From NCBI GenBank assembly GCA_945902775.1, contig CAMDMY010000003.1:1-64000 (forward strand): DNA of 64,000 bases, read 5' to 3'. Made by a program: the position numbers and the translations under genes. A model generated the notes under the pieces. That model was not told the origin of the DNA. It did no database searches and was given only the letters and a program-made list of their open reading frames with translations. The stretch is from Chryseobacterium gleum (GTDB lineage: Bacteria; Bacteroidota; Bacteroidia; Flavobacteriales_D; Crocinitomicaceae). Positions 31,205 to 41,162 of this stretch are shown piece after piece; position 1 is the first letter of the stretch; each line of letters opens with the position of its first letter.

Positions 31205-31480
31205 TTAATTAAAATTTAATGGAAGTGTCTCAGCGATATCTGAAACTGACCAAGAAGTAGTTTTAATTTCTTGACCGTGTTTCATGTATTTTTTTAGAAG
31301 AATTTGATCTTGATTTCTTTTTACAATACCTTCAAACATTAATTCTCCAGTCTCATAATAAATTTTTAATGGTCCTTCTATGGTTTTATTTACATGTGAG
31401 ATTTTAATTCTTGGATTACCATTTTTCCATAAATACTCCCAAGTGTTTTCAACTTTGTTATCAATAAAACTTCCAAACAT
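31205..31480 (-). CDS. Hypothetical protein with MORN-like motif
   Basis: KIYYETGELMFEGIVKRNQDQILLKKYMKHGQE resembles MORN/YwqK repeats. Confidence 0.55.
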   Translation of the reverse strand: MFGSFIDNKVENTWEYLWKNGNPRIKISHVNKTIEGPLKIYYETGELMFEGIVKRNQDQILLKKYMKHGQEIKTTSWSVSDIAETLPLNFN

Positions 31481-31599
31481 ACTTTATATCATTAATAAAT
31501 TATAGGATAAAAGTAGAGGTAATATTATAAAAGATGTTTACGAGAAAATTAAGACTATATTAGGATTATAGTATTTTATATTTACAATTACTTTACATT

Positions 31600-31635
31600 A
31601 AAAATCCCCTTCCGAAAATTCAGAAGGGGATTTTT
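31600..31635. terminator. Bidirectional terminator
   Basis: AAAAATCCCCTTC cgaaaattca GAAGGGGATTTTT, perfect 13-bp stem. Confidence 0.9.
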
Positions 31636-31672
31636 GTCTAATTTATTCAGTCTAAAAATCTAATTTCTAGAA

Positions 31673-32086
31673 TTAACAAAATTCTTTGTAAGCTTCTGAA
31701 AGATTATCAGCGATCATTTGCGCAGAACCACCTTCAATATGATGCCTTTCTAAGAAATGAACCAACTTTCCATCTTTAAATAAAGCAATTGATGGAGAAG
31801 ACGGAGGATACGGTAAAAAATACTTACGTGCTTGAGCAACAGCATCTGTATCTACACCCGCGAAAACTGTCGCTAAATGTTTAGGAGCTTTGTCAGCATT
31901 TAAAGATAATTTTACACCTGGACGCATATTTCCTGCTGCGCATCCGCATACAGAATTTACAACAACAAGTAAAGTACCATCACTATTTTTGATTGTTTCA
32001 TCTACTTGATCTGCTGATATTAACTGTTCGAACCCTACGTTTGTAAGATCGTTTTTCATTGGTTGAACTAATTCTGGAGGATACAT
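31673..32086 (-). CDS. BrxA/BrxB family bacilliredoxin
   Basis: LLVVVNSVCGCAAGNMRPG (CGC motif), YPPSSPSIALFKDGKLVHFLERHHIEG. Confidence 0.92.
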   Translation of the reverse strand: MYPPELVQPMKNDLTNVGFEQLISADQVDETIKNSDGTLLVVVNSVCGCAAGNMRPGVKLSLNADKAPKHLATVFAGVDTDAVAQARKYFLPYPPSSPSIALFKDGKLVHFLERHHIEGGSAQMIADNLSEAYKEFC

Positions 32087-32246
32087 AGTATATCTATTTA
32101 AAATTATTTACTACAAAAATACTAATTTAGATAGATTCTAAGTAAAAAAATCAAATAAATAGATACTTTCTACCATTCAAAAGAAATTTGCAAAATAATT
32201 TAATAGAAAACCATATATTCGCTCTATTGATTTTTTAGAAACTCGT

Positions 32247-34502
32247 ATGAAAAAATATTTATTTTCTATCTTATTTAATTTACTATTAGGAAATTTTGTT
32301 TTTTCTCAAACAACAAATTTAGGTGAACCGTTGCTTTTAAAGTCAAAAATTCAACCAACTCAATCATTCTACCGCACGCCTTCTGTTGATAATGCATTAG
32401 AATTAAAATCTTCACAGAATGATCTTACGAAAGTCCGTTATTTTGGGAAAGAATTCAATGTATCAATCGATGTCTTAGAATTAGCTGAAAAAACAGTTCT
32501 CCCGAGTGGCGATATTCTGTATCAATATGGTATTGAATGTAAAAATGCCCTTTCAATCAATCTTCAATTCGATCAATTTTATCTTCCCGAAGGAGCTACT
32601 CTATATTTAGTCGATCCTATTCATCGTAAATTTGATGGAGCTTACACTCATTTCAATAATAACAAAGCAAGTATGCTTGGAACAGAGATTTTAAAATCGG
32701 ATAAAGTGATTATTGAAGTCGTAATTCCAGCAGATAAGCAACAACTTGCAAAATTAAATTTAGGGTTGATAGTACATGGGTATAAATCTATCGAATCTAT
32801 GCTAAAATCATTGAACTCTTCTGGAACATGTGAAATAGATGTTAATTGTCCTTTGGGATTGGGATGGGAAAATCAACGAAATTCGGTTGCTCTTATGATT
32901 ATGGGAGGTTCAACTTGTACCGGCTCTTTGGTGAACAATACTTCTGGGACAATAATTCCCTATTTTTTATCTGCTAATCATTGTGGTACATCTCCTGGAG
33001 CATGGGTATTTCGTTTCAAATGGGAATCTCCTGAGAGTCAAGTTGATTGTGGAACTGCTGCACCTTCTGTTAATGGGCCAACCAATATGACTGTTAATGG
33101 AGGAACATTGTGTTCAAATTATTCGGCATCTGATTTTACCTTAACCCTGTTAAATCAAGCTCCAGATCCAAGTTGGGATATTTATTATAACGGTTGGGAT
33201 AGAACAGATGTTCCTGCAACTCAGCTAACTGTTATTCATCATCCAGCAGGCGATATTAAAAAAATATCCCGAGATAATAGTTCTGCTGTCTCTGCCTCAT
33301 TTAACGGAGGAGCTGCTGATAGCCATTGGCAAGCACCCTCTTGGGATTATGGTGCAACTGAAGGCGGTTCTTCTGGTTCGCCGCTATACAATCAAGACCA
33401 TAGAACAATCGGTCAATTACATGGTGGAAACTCAGATTGTGGCGCATCCCCTTCAAATATGAATGATGAATTTGGAAAATTTTATGTTTCTTGGGATGGT
33501 GGTGGCACTGATCTTACTAGATTAAGTAATTGGTTAGATCCTGGAAATATTGCACCTGATTTCATTGATGGTGTAAATCCTGCAATACCCTCCTTAACTG
33601 CCGATGGTGGGATAGGAAATGTAACCATTGAAAAAAGCACCTTATGTGGTGGTAATTTAACCACTCATTTACAAATATATAACGCTGGAATCGATACTAT
33701 ATTTACAGCTGATATTCAGTATTCATTTGACAACGGGACAAGCTTGATTTATCATTGGTCAGACACATTGACTTCAAATCATTCAACCCCGATAACACTT
33801 CCTACAGTTACATTATCTGGCGGAAATCATTCTGTTAAATGTATTTTTATAAACACAACCAAAACTGACTTAAATCCAAAAAATGATACGATTGTAAAAA
33901 CGTTTAAAACAATCGATAATGGAATTATTTTAAAATTAAACATGACTATATTTTGCGATGCAAATGAAAATTCATGGAAATTAATTGATGAAAATCAACA
34001 AGTTGTTGCATCTGGTGGTCCATTTGCTAATATAACGCCTAACATTATTAAAGATTCTGTTTGTATAACTCCTGCTTGTTATACTTTTAAATTGTTTGAC
34101 ACGTATGGTGATGGTATAGTAGGATATGGTAATGGCTGTGAATCAGGATTTTATAAATTAATGAATTCAGACAGCACCATTATAAGTCAATTGAACCAGG
34201 ATAGCGCTGCATTTGGGTTTACTTATTCTTCTACTTTTTGTTCTAAAATTGAAGAAACTTTAACAGCTGATGGTTTAACTATTTATCCAAATCCAAGCAA
34301 TTCATTTATAACTATTAATTCATCTGATATACAAATCAAGACATTAGAAATCACATCCATAACTGGACAAAGAGTCTACTACGAAGATGAAATCAATCTT
34401 CACTCAAAAAAAATAAATGTATCCAACTATTCAAAAGGAATATATTACTTGAAAATTTCTAGTAATAATGAAATTGTTGTGAAATCGTTGGTGGTAAATT
34501 AG
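32247..34502 (+). CDS. Secreted trypsin/lysyl-endopeptidase-like serine protease with T9SS type A sorting domain
   Basis: GGSTCTGSLVNNTSGTIIPYFLSANHCG (His), GATEGGSSGSPLYNQDHRTIGQLHGG (Ser), C-terminal LTIYPNPSNSFITINSSD...KGIYYLKISSNNEIVVKSLVVN. Confidence 0.88.
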   Translation: MKKYLFSILFNLLLGNFVFSQTTNLGEPLLLKSKIQPTQSFYRTPSVDNALELKSSQNDLTKVRYFGKEFNVSIDVLELAEKTVLPSGDILYQYGIECKNALSINLQFDQFYLPEGATLYLVDPIHRKFDGAYTHFNNNKASMLGTEILKSDKVIIEVVIPADKQQLAKLNLGLIVHGYKSIESMLKSLNSSGTCEIDVNCPLGLGWENQRNSVALMIMGGSTCTGSLVNNTSGTIIPYFLSANHCGTSPGAWVFRFKWESPESQVDCGTAAPSVNGPTNMTVNGGTLCSNYSASDFTLTLLNQAPDPSWDIYYNGWDRTDVPATQLTVIHHPAGDIKKISRDNSSAVSASFNGGAADSHWQAPSWDYGATEGGSSGSPLYNQDHRTIGQLHGGNSDCGASPSNMNDEFGKFYVSWDGGGTDLTRLSNWLDPGNIAPDFIDGVNPAIPSLTADGGIGNVTIEKSTLCGGNLTTHLQIYNAGIDTIFTADIQYSFDNGTSLIYHWSDTLTSNHSTPITLPTVTLSGGNHSVKCIFINTTKTDLNPKNDTIVKTFKTIDNGIILKLNMTIFCDANENSWKLIDENQQVVASGGPFANITPNIIKDSVCITPACYTFKLFDTYGDGIVGYGNGCESGFYKLMNSDSTIISQLNQDSAAFGFTYSSTFCSKIEETLTADGLTIYPNPSNSFITINSSDIQIKTLEITSITGQRVYYEDEINLHSKKINVSNYSKGIYYLKISSNNEIVVKSLVVN

Positions 34503-34551
34503 AATGAGATTAAGCTGAATTTCTCAACTTAACCCCAACCTCAACCTTATA

Positions 34552-35994
34552 TTAATACTTTATAAACACATTTTTAGGTTCTGTAAAGAAACGTAAGGCT
34601 TCTAATCCACCTTCTCTTCCAACACCTGAAGATTTCATTCCTCCGAAAGGTGTTCTTAAATCTCTAACCATCCAAGAATTAATCCATACAATTCCAGATT
34701 GTGCTTGATCAGCTACTCGGTGTGCTCTTTTTAAATCGGATGTCCAAAGTGTTGTTTGAAGTCCGTATTCTGTTGAATTTGCCATCATCAATACTTCTTC
34801 TTCCGTATCAAAAGGTGTAATTGTCACTACTGGTCCGAAAATTTCTTCTTGGTTCGTTCTGCAATCGTATGGTAATCCTTCGATTACTGTCGGACGCATA
34901 TAATAACCATTGTCGTAAGGAGCGTCTAATTGAACACGAACGCCACCAGTTAAAACAGTACCACCTTCTTCTTTTGCTAATTCAACATAAGACAATACTT
35001 TCTCGATGTGTGGTAAAGAAACCAATGCACCCATATTTGCTTTAGGATCAGTAGGATTCGAAACAACCGAACGATTTACTTTGTCTACAAATGCTTTTTT
35101 GAATTTTTCGTAAATAGAACGCTCAATAAAAATACGAGATCCGCATAAACAAATCTGACCTTGATTTGCAAATGAAGAACGAATCGTTGTACTCAACATA
35201 TCATCAAAATCACAATCAGCGAAGATAATCACTGGATTTTTACCTCCTAATTCAAGCGATAATTTCTTGAACATTGGTGCCGCAGTTCGTGCTAAATATT
35301 CACCTGTTTTTGTTCCTCCTGTAAATGAAATCGCTTTGATTTTTTTATGTTTCACAATTGCATCACCTACCTTGTGACCTAAACCATGCAAAATATTTAA
35401 AACTCCGGCTGGCATTCCTGCTTCTTCGGCCACTTTTCCAAGTAAATAAGCCGTATAAGGTGTTACCTCAGACGGTTTTGCTATAACGCAGTTCCCTGCC
35501 GCTAAAGCTGGAGCTATCTTCCAAGAAAATAAATACAAAGGCAAATTCCAAGGAGAAATACACCCTACAATGCCGATCGGTTTACGCAAGGTATAATTGA
35601 TCCCTTCGCCTTCCATATAATGAGATTCAGAAGAAAAATGCGTAATTGCAGTTGCGAAAAAATGGAAGTTTGATACAGAACGAGGAATATCAACATGCGC
35701 TGCCAAAGAAACTGGTTTACCATTATCTCTCGATTCAGCCTGAACAAATTCGTCCATTCTACGCTCTATCCCTTCTGAAAGTCGAACCAAAATTTTACTT
35801 CTTTCTTCCACGGTCATTTTAGACCAAATAGGAAATGCTTTTTCAGCCGCCTCAACCGCTAATTCAACATCTCTTTCATCAGAATCAGGAATTAAACTGT
35901 AAACATTTCCCGTTGCAGGTTCGTAATTATCAATATAGTCCCCGCCAATCGGTGCTCTGTATACACCATCTATGAAATTTTGTAATTTTTCCAT
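34552..35994 (-). CDS. Aldehyde dehydrogenase, 2-aminomuconate/2-hydroxymuconate semialdehyde dehydrogenase-like
   Basis: ALDH motifs LSLELGGKNPVIIFADCDFDD and ANQGQICLCGSRIFIE; near KMO and KynU. Confidence 0.85.
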   Translation of the reverse strand: MEKLQNFIDGVYRAPIGGDYIDNYEPATGNVYSLIPDSDERDVELAVEAAEKAFPIWSKMTVEERSKILVRLSEGIERRMDEFVQAESRDNGKPVSLAAHVDIPRSVSNFHFFATAITHFSSESHYMEGEGINYTLRKPIGIVGCISPWNLPLYLFSWKIAPALAAGNCVIAKPSEVTPYTAYLLGKVAEEAGMPAGVLNILHGLGHKVGDAIVKHKKIKAISFTGGTKTGEYLARTAAPMFKKLSLELGGKNPVIIFADCDFDDMLSTTIRSSFANQGQICLCGSRIFIERSIYEKFKKAFVDKVNRSVVSNPTDPKANMGALVSLPHIEKVLSYVELAKEEGGTVLTGGVRVQLDAPYDNGYYMRPTVIEGLPYDCRTNQEEIFGPVVTITPFDTEEEVLMMANSTEYGLQTTLWTSDLKRAHRVADQAQSGIVWINSWMVRDLRTPFGGMKSSGVGREGGLEALRFFTEPKNVFIKY

Positions 35995-36200
35995 TATTTT
36001 AGACTTTAGACTAATAGACTTTAGACCGCTTTGCTCAAAGACTGATACAATGTGTTAAAATCTTTCGTCAAAATTAATTATTTATTCAAATATATCCCTT
36101 AAATCTCAGTTGTACGAAAAAATTGTACAACTGAATAAATCTATTAAACATCAGTCTATGAGTTTCAAAGAAACGTTCTAATGTCTAAAGATCTAATGTC

Positions 36201-36743
36201 TCAAAGTACTTTCACATTATATTCCTTCAACTGATCCAAATATTCTTTTGAATGAAAATCGATTCCTTTCAATTCGGATGTCTTTGCCGATTTTAATTCT
36301 TGACGTTTAATACTAGTCAAAAAACGTCGAATATCCTCATCATTCTCTAAAATAATTCCTGGAACTGGAACAGATTCACCTTTCTCATTTTTCGCCACCA
36401 TTGTGAAATAAGAAGAATTGCAGTGTTTCTTTTCTCCTGTTCGAATGTTTTCAGAATCCACTCGAATTCCAACTACCATCGAACTTTTTCCGGTATAATT
36501 TATCGAAGCTCGAAGTGTAACTAACTCCCCTACTTCAATCGGATTTAAAAAATCAACTGTATTTACTGAAGCAGTAACACTATAATTTCCAGAATGTTTT
36601 GAAGCACAAGCAAAAGCAATTTGATCCATCAACGATAAGATATATCCCCCATGAATTTTACCGCTAAAATTAGAATTACTCGGAAGCATTAATTGTGAGA
36701 ATAATACTTCCGAATCTTTTTTATATTTAAATAGTTTACTCAT
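36201..36743 (-). CDS. Acyl-CoA thioesterase (hotdog fold)
   Basis: SGKIHGGYILSLMDQIAFACASKHSGNYSVTASVNTVDFLNPIEVGELVTLRASINYTGKSSM. Confidence 0.88.
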   Translation of the reverse strand: MSKLFKYKKDSEVLFSQLMLPSNSNFSGKIHGGYILSLMDQIAFACASKHSGNYSVTASVNTVDFLNPIEVGELVTLRASINYTGKSSMVVGIRVDSENIRTGEKKHCNSSYFTMVAKNEKGESVPVPGIILENDEDIRRFLTSIKRQELKSAKTSELKGIDFHSKEYLDQLKEYNVKVL

Positions 36744-36848
36744 AAGTTAGACAATAGATATTTAGACAATAGACATTAGACTTAAGTTCATTCTTGCTAT
36801 TGTTTGTCTAAAAGCAAAGCGATCTAATATCTAACTATCTAAAGTCTA

Positions 36849-38183
36849 TTAAACCAACGAAAGCATTTTATCCATTACTTCTTGAGAATCCCATTTTTCT
36901 TCGATGTTTGGAAGTTTCATTACTTGTTCCATAATCGCGTCTTGCTCTACCCCATTTTGAACTACTTTATTGTAACGAATGTGACTAAATGTAACTTGAG
37001 AATACAATGGCAACCATTTATCAGGGTGTAAATCATTGAACTTACTTTCAATTTTTTTACGTAATAACCATTCTTTATTCCCAGTTAAGTCTCTCATTTC
37101 AACGTAATTTCTCAACGATAAATCGATGATTGCATTTCCATCTGGAACTCTTTCTTTTGAATAAGCACTCAATAAACCATCCCAATTTCCGTTTGCTGCA
37201 TCCAACATTTCTCCGAAAATTGTACAATCTTCAAAACCACAATTCATTCCTTGTCCGTAGAAAGGAACTGTAGCGTGAGCTGAATCACCTAATAAAAGGA
37301 TTTTATCTTCGTAATTCCATGGACTACAACGAACCATTACCAATGAAGAAGTTGGATTTTCCATATAATCATCCAATAAAGTTGGCATTAAAGGTATTGT
37401 GTCGGCAAATGTTTCATTGAAAAATGCACTTACTTTCTCTTTTGTATTGATCGTATCAAATGATTTTTCACCAAACATTGGGAAGAATAATGTACACGTA
37501 AAACTACCATCCATATTCGCTAAGGCAATCATCATGAATTCACCTCTTGGCCAAATATGTAAACAGTTTTTATCTAATTTATGTGTACCATCTTCGTTTG
37601 CAGGGATCACTAATTCTTTGTATCCGTGGTCTAAATATTTTTGAGAATAATCAAACATCGGTGTTTTTTGCATTCTAAAACGAACAGCAGAAAAAGCACC
37701 ATCTGTAGCAAAAATTGAATCAAAAGCATGTTTTTCTTCTTCTTTTGTTTCAAGGTTTTCAAAAATTAGTGTGTTTGTATTTAGCTCAACATCCTTACAT
37801 TTTCTATTGAAATTATACTTAATTGACGGATATTTATCTGCTAAATTCATCAACTTTTGATTCAACCCTCCTCTAGGTACAGAATAAATAGCCTGATCTT
37901 CTTTACCATACTGTTGATATGACAAAGTCCCATCCACTGCGTGCATACAGCGTTTGTACATCGGTATCGACATTGCTTTGATATCTTCTTCAATTCCAGC
38001 TTCTCTCAAGGCTTTTAAACCTCTGTCAGAAAGCGCAAGATTGATTGATTTTCCAGCTAATAATTTTGCTTTACGTAAATCTGGTCTGTTTTCAAATACA
38101 GTAACATCATACCCTTTTTTCGCCATTAAGATCGCTTGTAAACTCCCTACTAAACCTGATCCTACAATTCCTATTTTTTTCAT
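36849..38183 (-). CDS. kmo: Kynurenine 3-monooxygenase
   Basis: IGIVGSGLVGSLQAILMAKKGYDVTVFENRPDLR; AGKSINLALSDRGLKALREAG; LLLGDSAHATVPFYGQGMNCGFEDC. Confidence 0.94.
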   Translation of the reverse strand: MKKIGIVGSGLVGSLQAILMAKKGYDVTVFENRPDLRKAKLLAGKSINLALSDRGLKALREAGIEEDIKAMSIPMYKRCMHAVDGTLSYQQYGKEDQAIYSVPRGGLNQKLMNLADKYPSIKYNFNRKCKDVELNTNTLIFENLETKEEEKHAFDSIFATDGAFSAVRFRMQKTPMFDYSQKYLDHGYKELVIPANEDGTHKLDKNCLHIWPRGEFMMIALANMDGSFTCTLFFPMFGEKSFDTINTKEKVSAFFNETFADTIPLMPTLLDDYMENPTSSLVMVRCSPWNYEDKILLLGDSAHATVPFYGQGMNCGFEDCTIFGEMLDAANGNWDGLLSAYSKERVPDGNAIIDLSLRNYVEMRDLTGNKEWLLRKKIESKFNDLHPDKWLPLYSQVTFSHIRYNKVVQNGVEQDAIMEQVMKLPNIEEKWDSQEVMDKMLSLV

Positions 38184-38312
38184 AAATTTTTATTTTTGAG
38201 ACATTAGATAGTTAGACATTAGACCGTTTCCTTTGGAAACTTTTAGACTGATAATTGAAAGTTAAAACATTCTATTCATAAGTCTAATGTCTATCGTCTA
38301 AAAATCTATCGT

Positions 38313-39590
38313 CTATATCGCTTTTTCCAATATTTGTCCGAAGTAAAACACATCTTCAAACGAGTTGTATAACGGTGCTGGAGCAACACGAATTACGTTT
38401 GGCTCTCTCCAATCTGCTATCACTCCTTCTTCTGTAATTTTATCAAATAATTTTCTTGCTTCACCGTGAACTAAAATCGACAATTGTGCGCCTCTTTTGG
38501 TTTTATCTCTCGGTGTAATGATTTCAAACGTGCAATTTTCTTTGTTTCTTTCTGAAATATCATCGATTACATATTCTAAATAAGCTGTTAAAATATCTCT
38601 TTTAGCGCCAATTCTATCCATTCCTGCCTCTTCAAAAATATCCAAAGATGCATTGTGAGCTGCCATTCCTAAAACTGGAGCATTACTTAATTGCCATCCT
38701 TCAGCTCCTTTCATCGGTTGAAATCCTGGTTCCATTAAAAAACGAGTAGCTTTATCATGACCCCACCAACCTGCGAAACGAGGTAATTGAGGAGAATCAG
38801 CGTGACGTTCATGTATATACATTCCAGAAACACCACCTGGAGAAGAGTTCAAATATTTATAACTACACCAAGCAGCAAAATCTACTCCCCATTCGTGTAA
38901 TTTCAAATTGACATTTCCAGCTGCATGCGCTAAATCGAAACCAGCAATAGCTCCTACTTTGTGTGCTGCTTCTGTAATCGACTTCATATCAAACAATTGA
39001 CCAGAATAATAATTTACTCCGCCAATCATTACCAAAGCTAATTCATCACCTACTTCAGCGATTTTAGCTAAAACATCTTCTTCTCTAATCAAATGTTCAC
39101 CTTCTCTAGGAGCAATTTCAATTAAGTCTTCTTCCATACTTAATCCGTGAAATTTAATTTGAGATTCCAATGCATATTGATCACTTGGAAACGCTTTTGC
39201 CTCACAAATTAATTTCTTTCTTTTTCCTTCTGGTCGGAAAAAAGAAACCATCAATAAATGTAAATTAGTTGTTAATGAATGAGTTACTACAACCTCAATC
39301 GGTTTAGCGCCAACAATATTTGCTACTTTATTTGTTAAATTTTCGTGGTATGAAAACCAAGGTTTTTTCGCTAAAAAATGAGCTTCAACTCCGTATGATG
39401 ACCAAGCATCTAACTCTTCTAACAAATACTCTTTCGTTGATTTTGGTTGTAATCCTAACGAATTCCCAGTGAAATAACGAATTGTTTTTTCATGGAAATT
39501 TGGCAGATGAAAACGTTCTCTAAATGATTTTAATGGATCTTTTTCATCCATTTGTTGGGCAAAAGAAAGGGTATTCTCAAAATTACTCAT
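38313..39590 (-). CDS. kynU: Kynureninase
   Basis: IRYFTGNSLGLQPKSTKEYLLEELDAW; AHAAGNVNLKLHEWGVDFAAWCSYKYLNSSPGGVSGMYIHE. Confidence 0.95.
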   Translation of the reverse strand: MSNFENTLSFAQQMDEKDPLKSFRERFHLPNFHEKTIRYFTGNSLGLQPKSTKEYLLEELDAWSSYGVEAHFLAKKPWFSYHENLTNKVANIVGAKPIEVVVTHSLTTNLHLLMVSFFRPEGKRKKLICEAKAFPSDQYALESQIKFHGLSMEEDLIEIAPREGEHLIREEDVLAKIAEVGDELALVMIGGVNYYSGQLFDMKSITEAAHKVGAIAGFDLAHAAGNVNLKLHEWGVDFAAWCSYKYLNSSPGGVSGMYIHERHADSPQLPRFAGWWGHDKATRFLMEPGFQPMKGAEGWQLSNAPVLGMAAHNASLDIFEEAGMDRIGAKRDILTAYLEYVIDDISERNKENCTFEIITPRDKTKRGAQLSILVHGEARKLFDKITEEGVIADWREPNVIRVAPAPLYNSFEDVFYFGQILEKAI

Positions 39591-39791
39591 AGAAACTTGT
39601 GTTTTATTTACGCAAAATTATGTGTACTATTTATGTTTTCAAATATAGACAATTTGAAACCTATTTTAACTCAAAAATAGGGGAATGTTACAGAAATAAC
39701 ATAATTTTTTAAATATGTATGAATGTTCATACTTGAGAATATTGAAATAGAACTTCTTTAAGTTATTTATTAATTCGTTTTAACAAACCAA

Positions 39792-39824
39792 AAAGAGGCT
39801 ATATCAATGTGATATAGCCTCTTA
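39792..39824. terminator. Terminator hairpin
   Basis: AAGAGGCTATATC aatgt GATATAGCCTCTT, perfect 13-bp stem. Confidence 0.85.
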
Positions 39825-39854
39825 AACAAAATTTTATTGTTTTAAAAAACAGAT

Positions 39855-40556
39855 TTATTTTTTTACAATATTTTTCACTTTATTGATCAAAAAAGAAATA
39901 ATAGATTTATTTTTTGAAGAACCAGTATCACTATCTTTTTTGAAAAATGACTTTGATTCGCTGTCTTTACCGCTCGGCTCAGACAATTGGTCATAAACTT
40001 CAACTAACGATTGCTTATTTTTTGTAATAGCGATTAATGTTAGAGGATCATTTCCTTTACAGTCACCACAAGTAGAATTAACAGTATACGTCTTTTCTTC
40101 CGTTTCATGTTGGATACCATCAATTTTTGAAAGACTTGTTAAATTTGAAATTTTTGCATCAAACTGTTCTTGTTTCACTTTATTTAAAGATCTTGGGTTT
40201 TTGTAAAAACCAGCATATCCATGCACTGTTGCTTCACTTTTACCTCCAAAAAACAATAAGATTTTTTTTGTTGTTGTAACACTATAAATAGGATCAACTA
40301 AAATATCTACATTGTTTTCAATAATAGCGTTAAAATAGGCTTCCTCTTTTGCCGATTTTTCAACTTTATGTTTCTTAGTTGAAGAACCTTTTATTCTTTT
40401 ACTGAAGTTAGGCTCAACATCAACTACAAATTTATCAGTGACAACATCCTGATTTGAAATATCTACTATTCTTGAAGAGTGAGAATATGTTTTACATGAC
40501 GTTAGAGCAAGAACAAAAGAACCAGCGATTATTATTTTAGAAAAAATTGTTTTCAT
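39855..40556 (-). CDS. Putative lipoprotein, paralog A
   Basis: Lipobox-like LALTSCKTYSHSSR; close similarity to the neighbouring 40583-41149 gene. Confidence 0.75.
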   Translation of the reverse strand: MKTIFSKIIIAGSFVLALTSCKTYSHSSRIVDISNQDVVTDKFVVDVEPNFSKRIKGSSTKKHKVEKSAKEEAYFNAIIENNVDILVDPIYSVTTTKKILLFFGGKSEATVHGYAGFYKNPRSLNKVKQEQFDAKISNLTSLSKIDGIQHETEEKTYTVNSTCGDCKGNDPLTLIAITKNKQSLVEVYDQLSEPSGKDSESKSFFKKDSDTGSSKNKSIISFLINKVKNIVKK

Positions 40557-40582
40557 AATTGTTTGAATTTAAAGTTTTTAAT

Positions 40583-41149
40583 TTATTTTTTTAATTTTTT
40601 GTAGACTTCAACTAATGAAGACTTGTTTTTAATAATTGAAATCAAAGAAATTGGATCTTTACCTTTACAATCACCACATTTAGCCGCAGAAAAAGTTTTC
40701 TCTTCTGATTCTTCAAGTATTCCGTCGATTTTACTAAGCTTCTCTATATCTTTTATTTTTTGATCTAAATCTGCTTGTTTTGCTTCACTAGCAATTTTAG
40801 GATTTTTATAAAAGCCAGCATATCCATAAACTGTCGCTTCACTTTTACCTCCAAAAAATAACAAAATTCTTTTTGTTGATGTAACACTATAAATTGGATC
40901 AACTAAAACATCTACATTGTTATCAATTACTGCATTAAAATAGGCTTCTTCTTTTGCTAATTTTTCCACTTTATGTTTCTTGGTTGAAGAACCTTTTATT
41001 CTATTACTAAAATTTGGTTCAACATCAACGACAAAAGTGTTGGATTCAACATTCTTGTTCTCTAGATCAATTTCTCGAGAAGAATGCGAATATGTTTTAC
41101 ACGAAGCTAAAACTCCCAGTGCAAAAACAGACAAGATTAATCTTTTCAT
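40583..41149 (-). CDS. Putative lipoprotein, paralog B
   Basis: GVLASCKTYSHSSREIDLENKNVESNTFVVDVEPNFSNRIKGSSTKKHKVEK; tandem duplicate of 39855-40556. Confidence 0.75.
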   Translation of the reverse strand: MKRLILSVFALGVLASCKTYSHSSREIDLENKNVESNTFVVDVEPNFSNRIKGSSTKKHKVEKLAKEEAYFNAVIDNNVDVLVDPIYSVTSTKRILLFFGGKSEATVYGYAGFYKNPKIASEAKQADLDQKIKDIEKLSKIDGILEESEEKTFSAAKCGDCKGKDPISLISIIKNKSSLVEVYKKLKK

Positions 41150-41162
41150 TATTTAACTGTAT

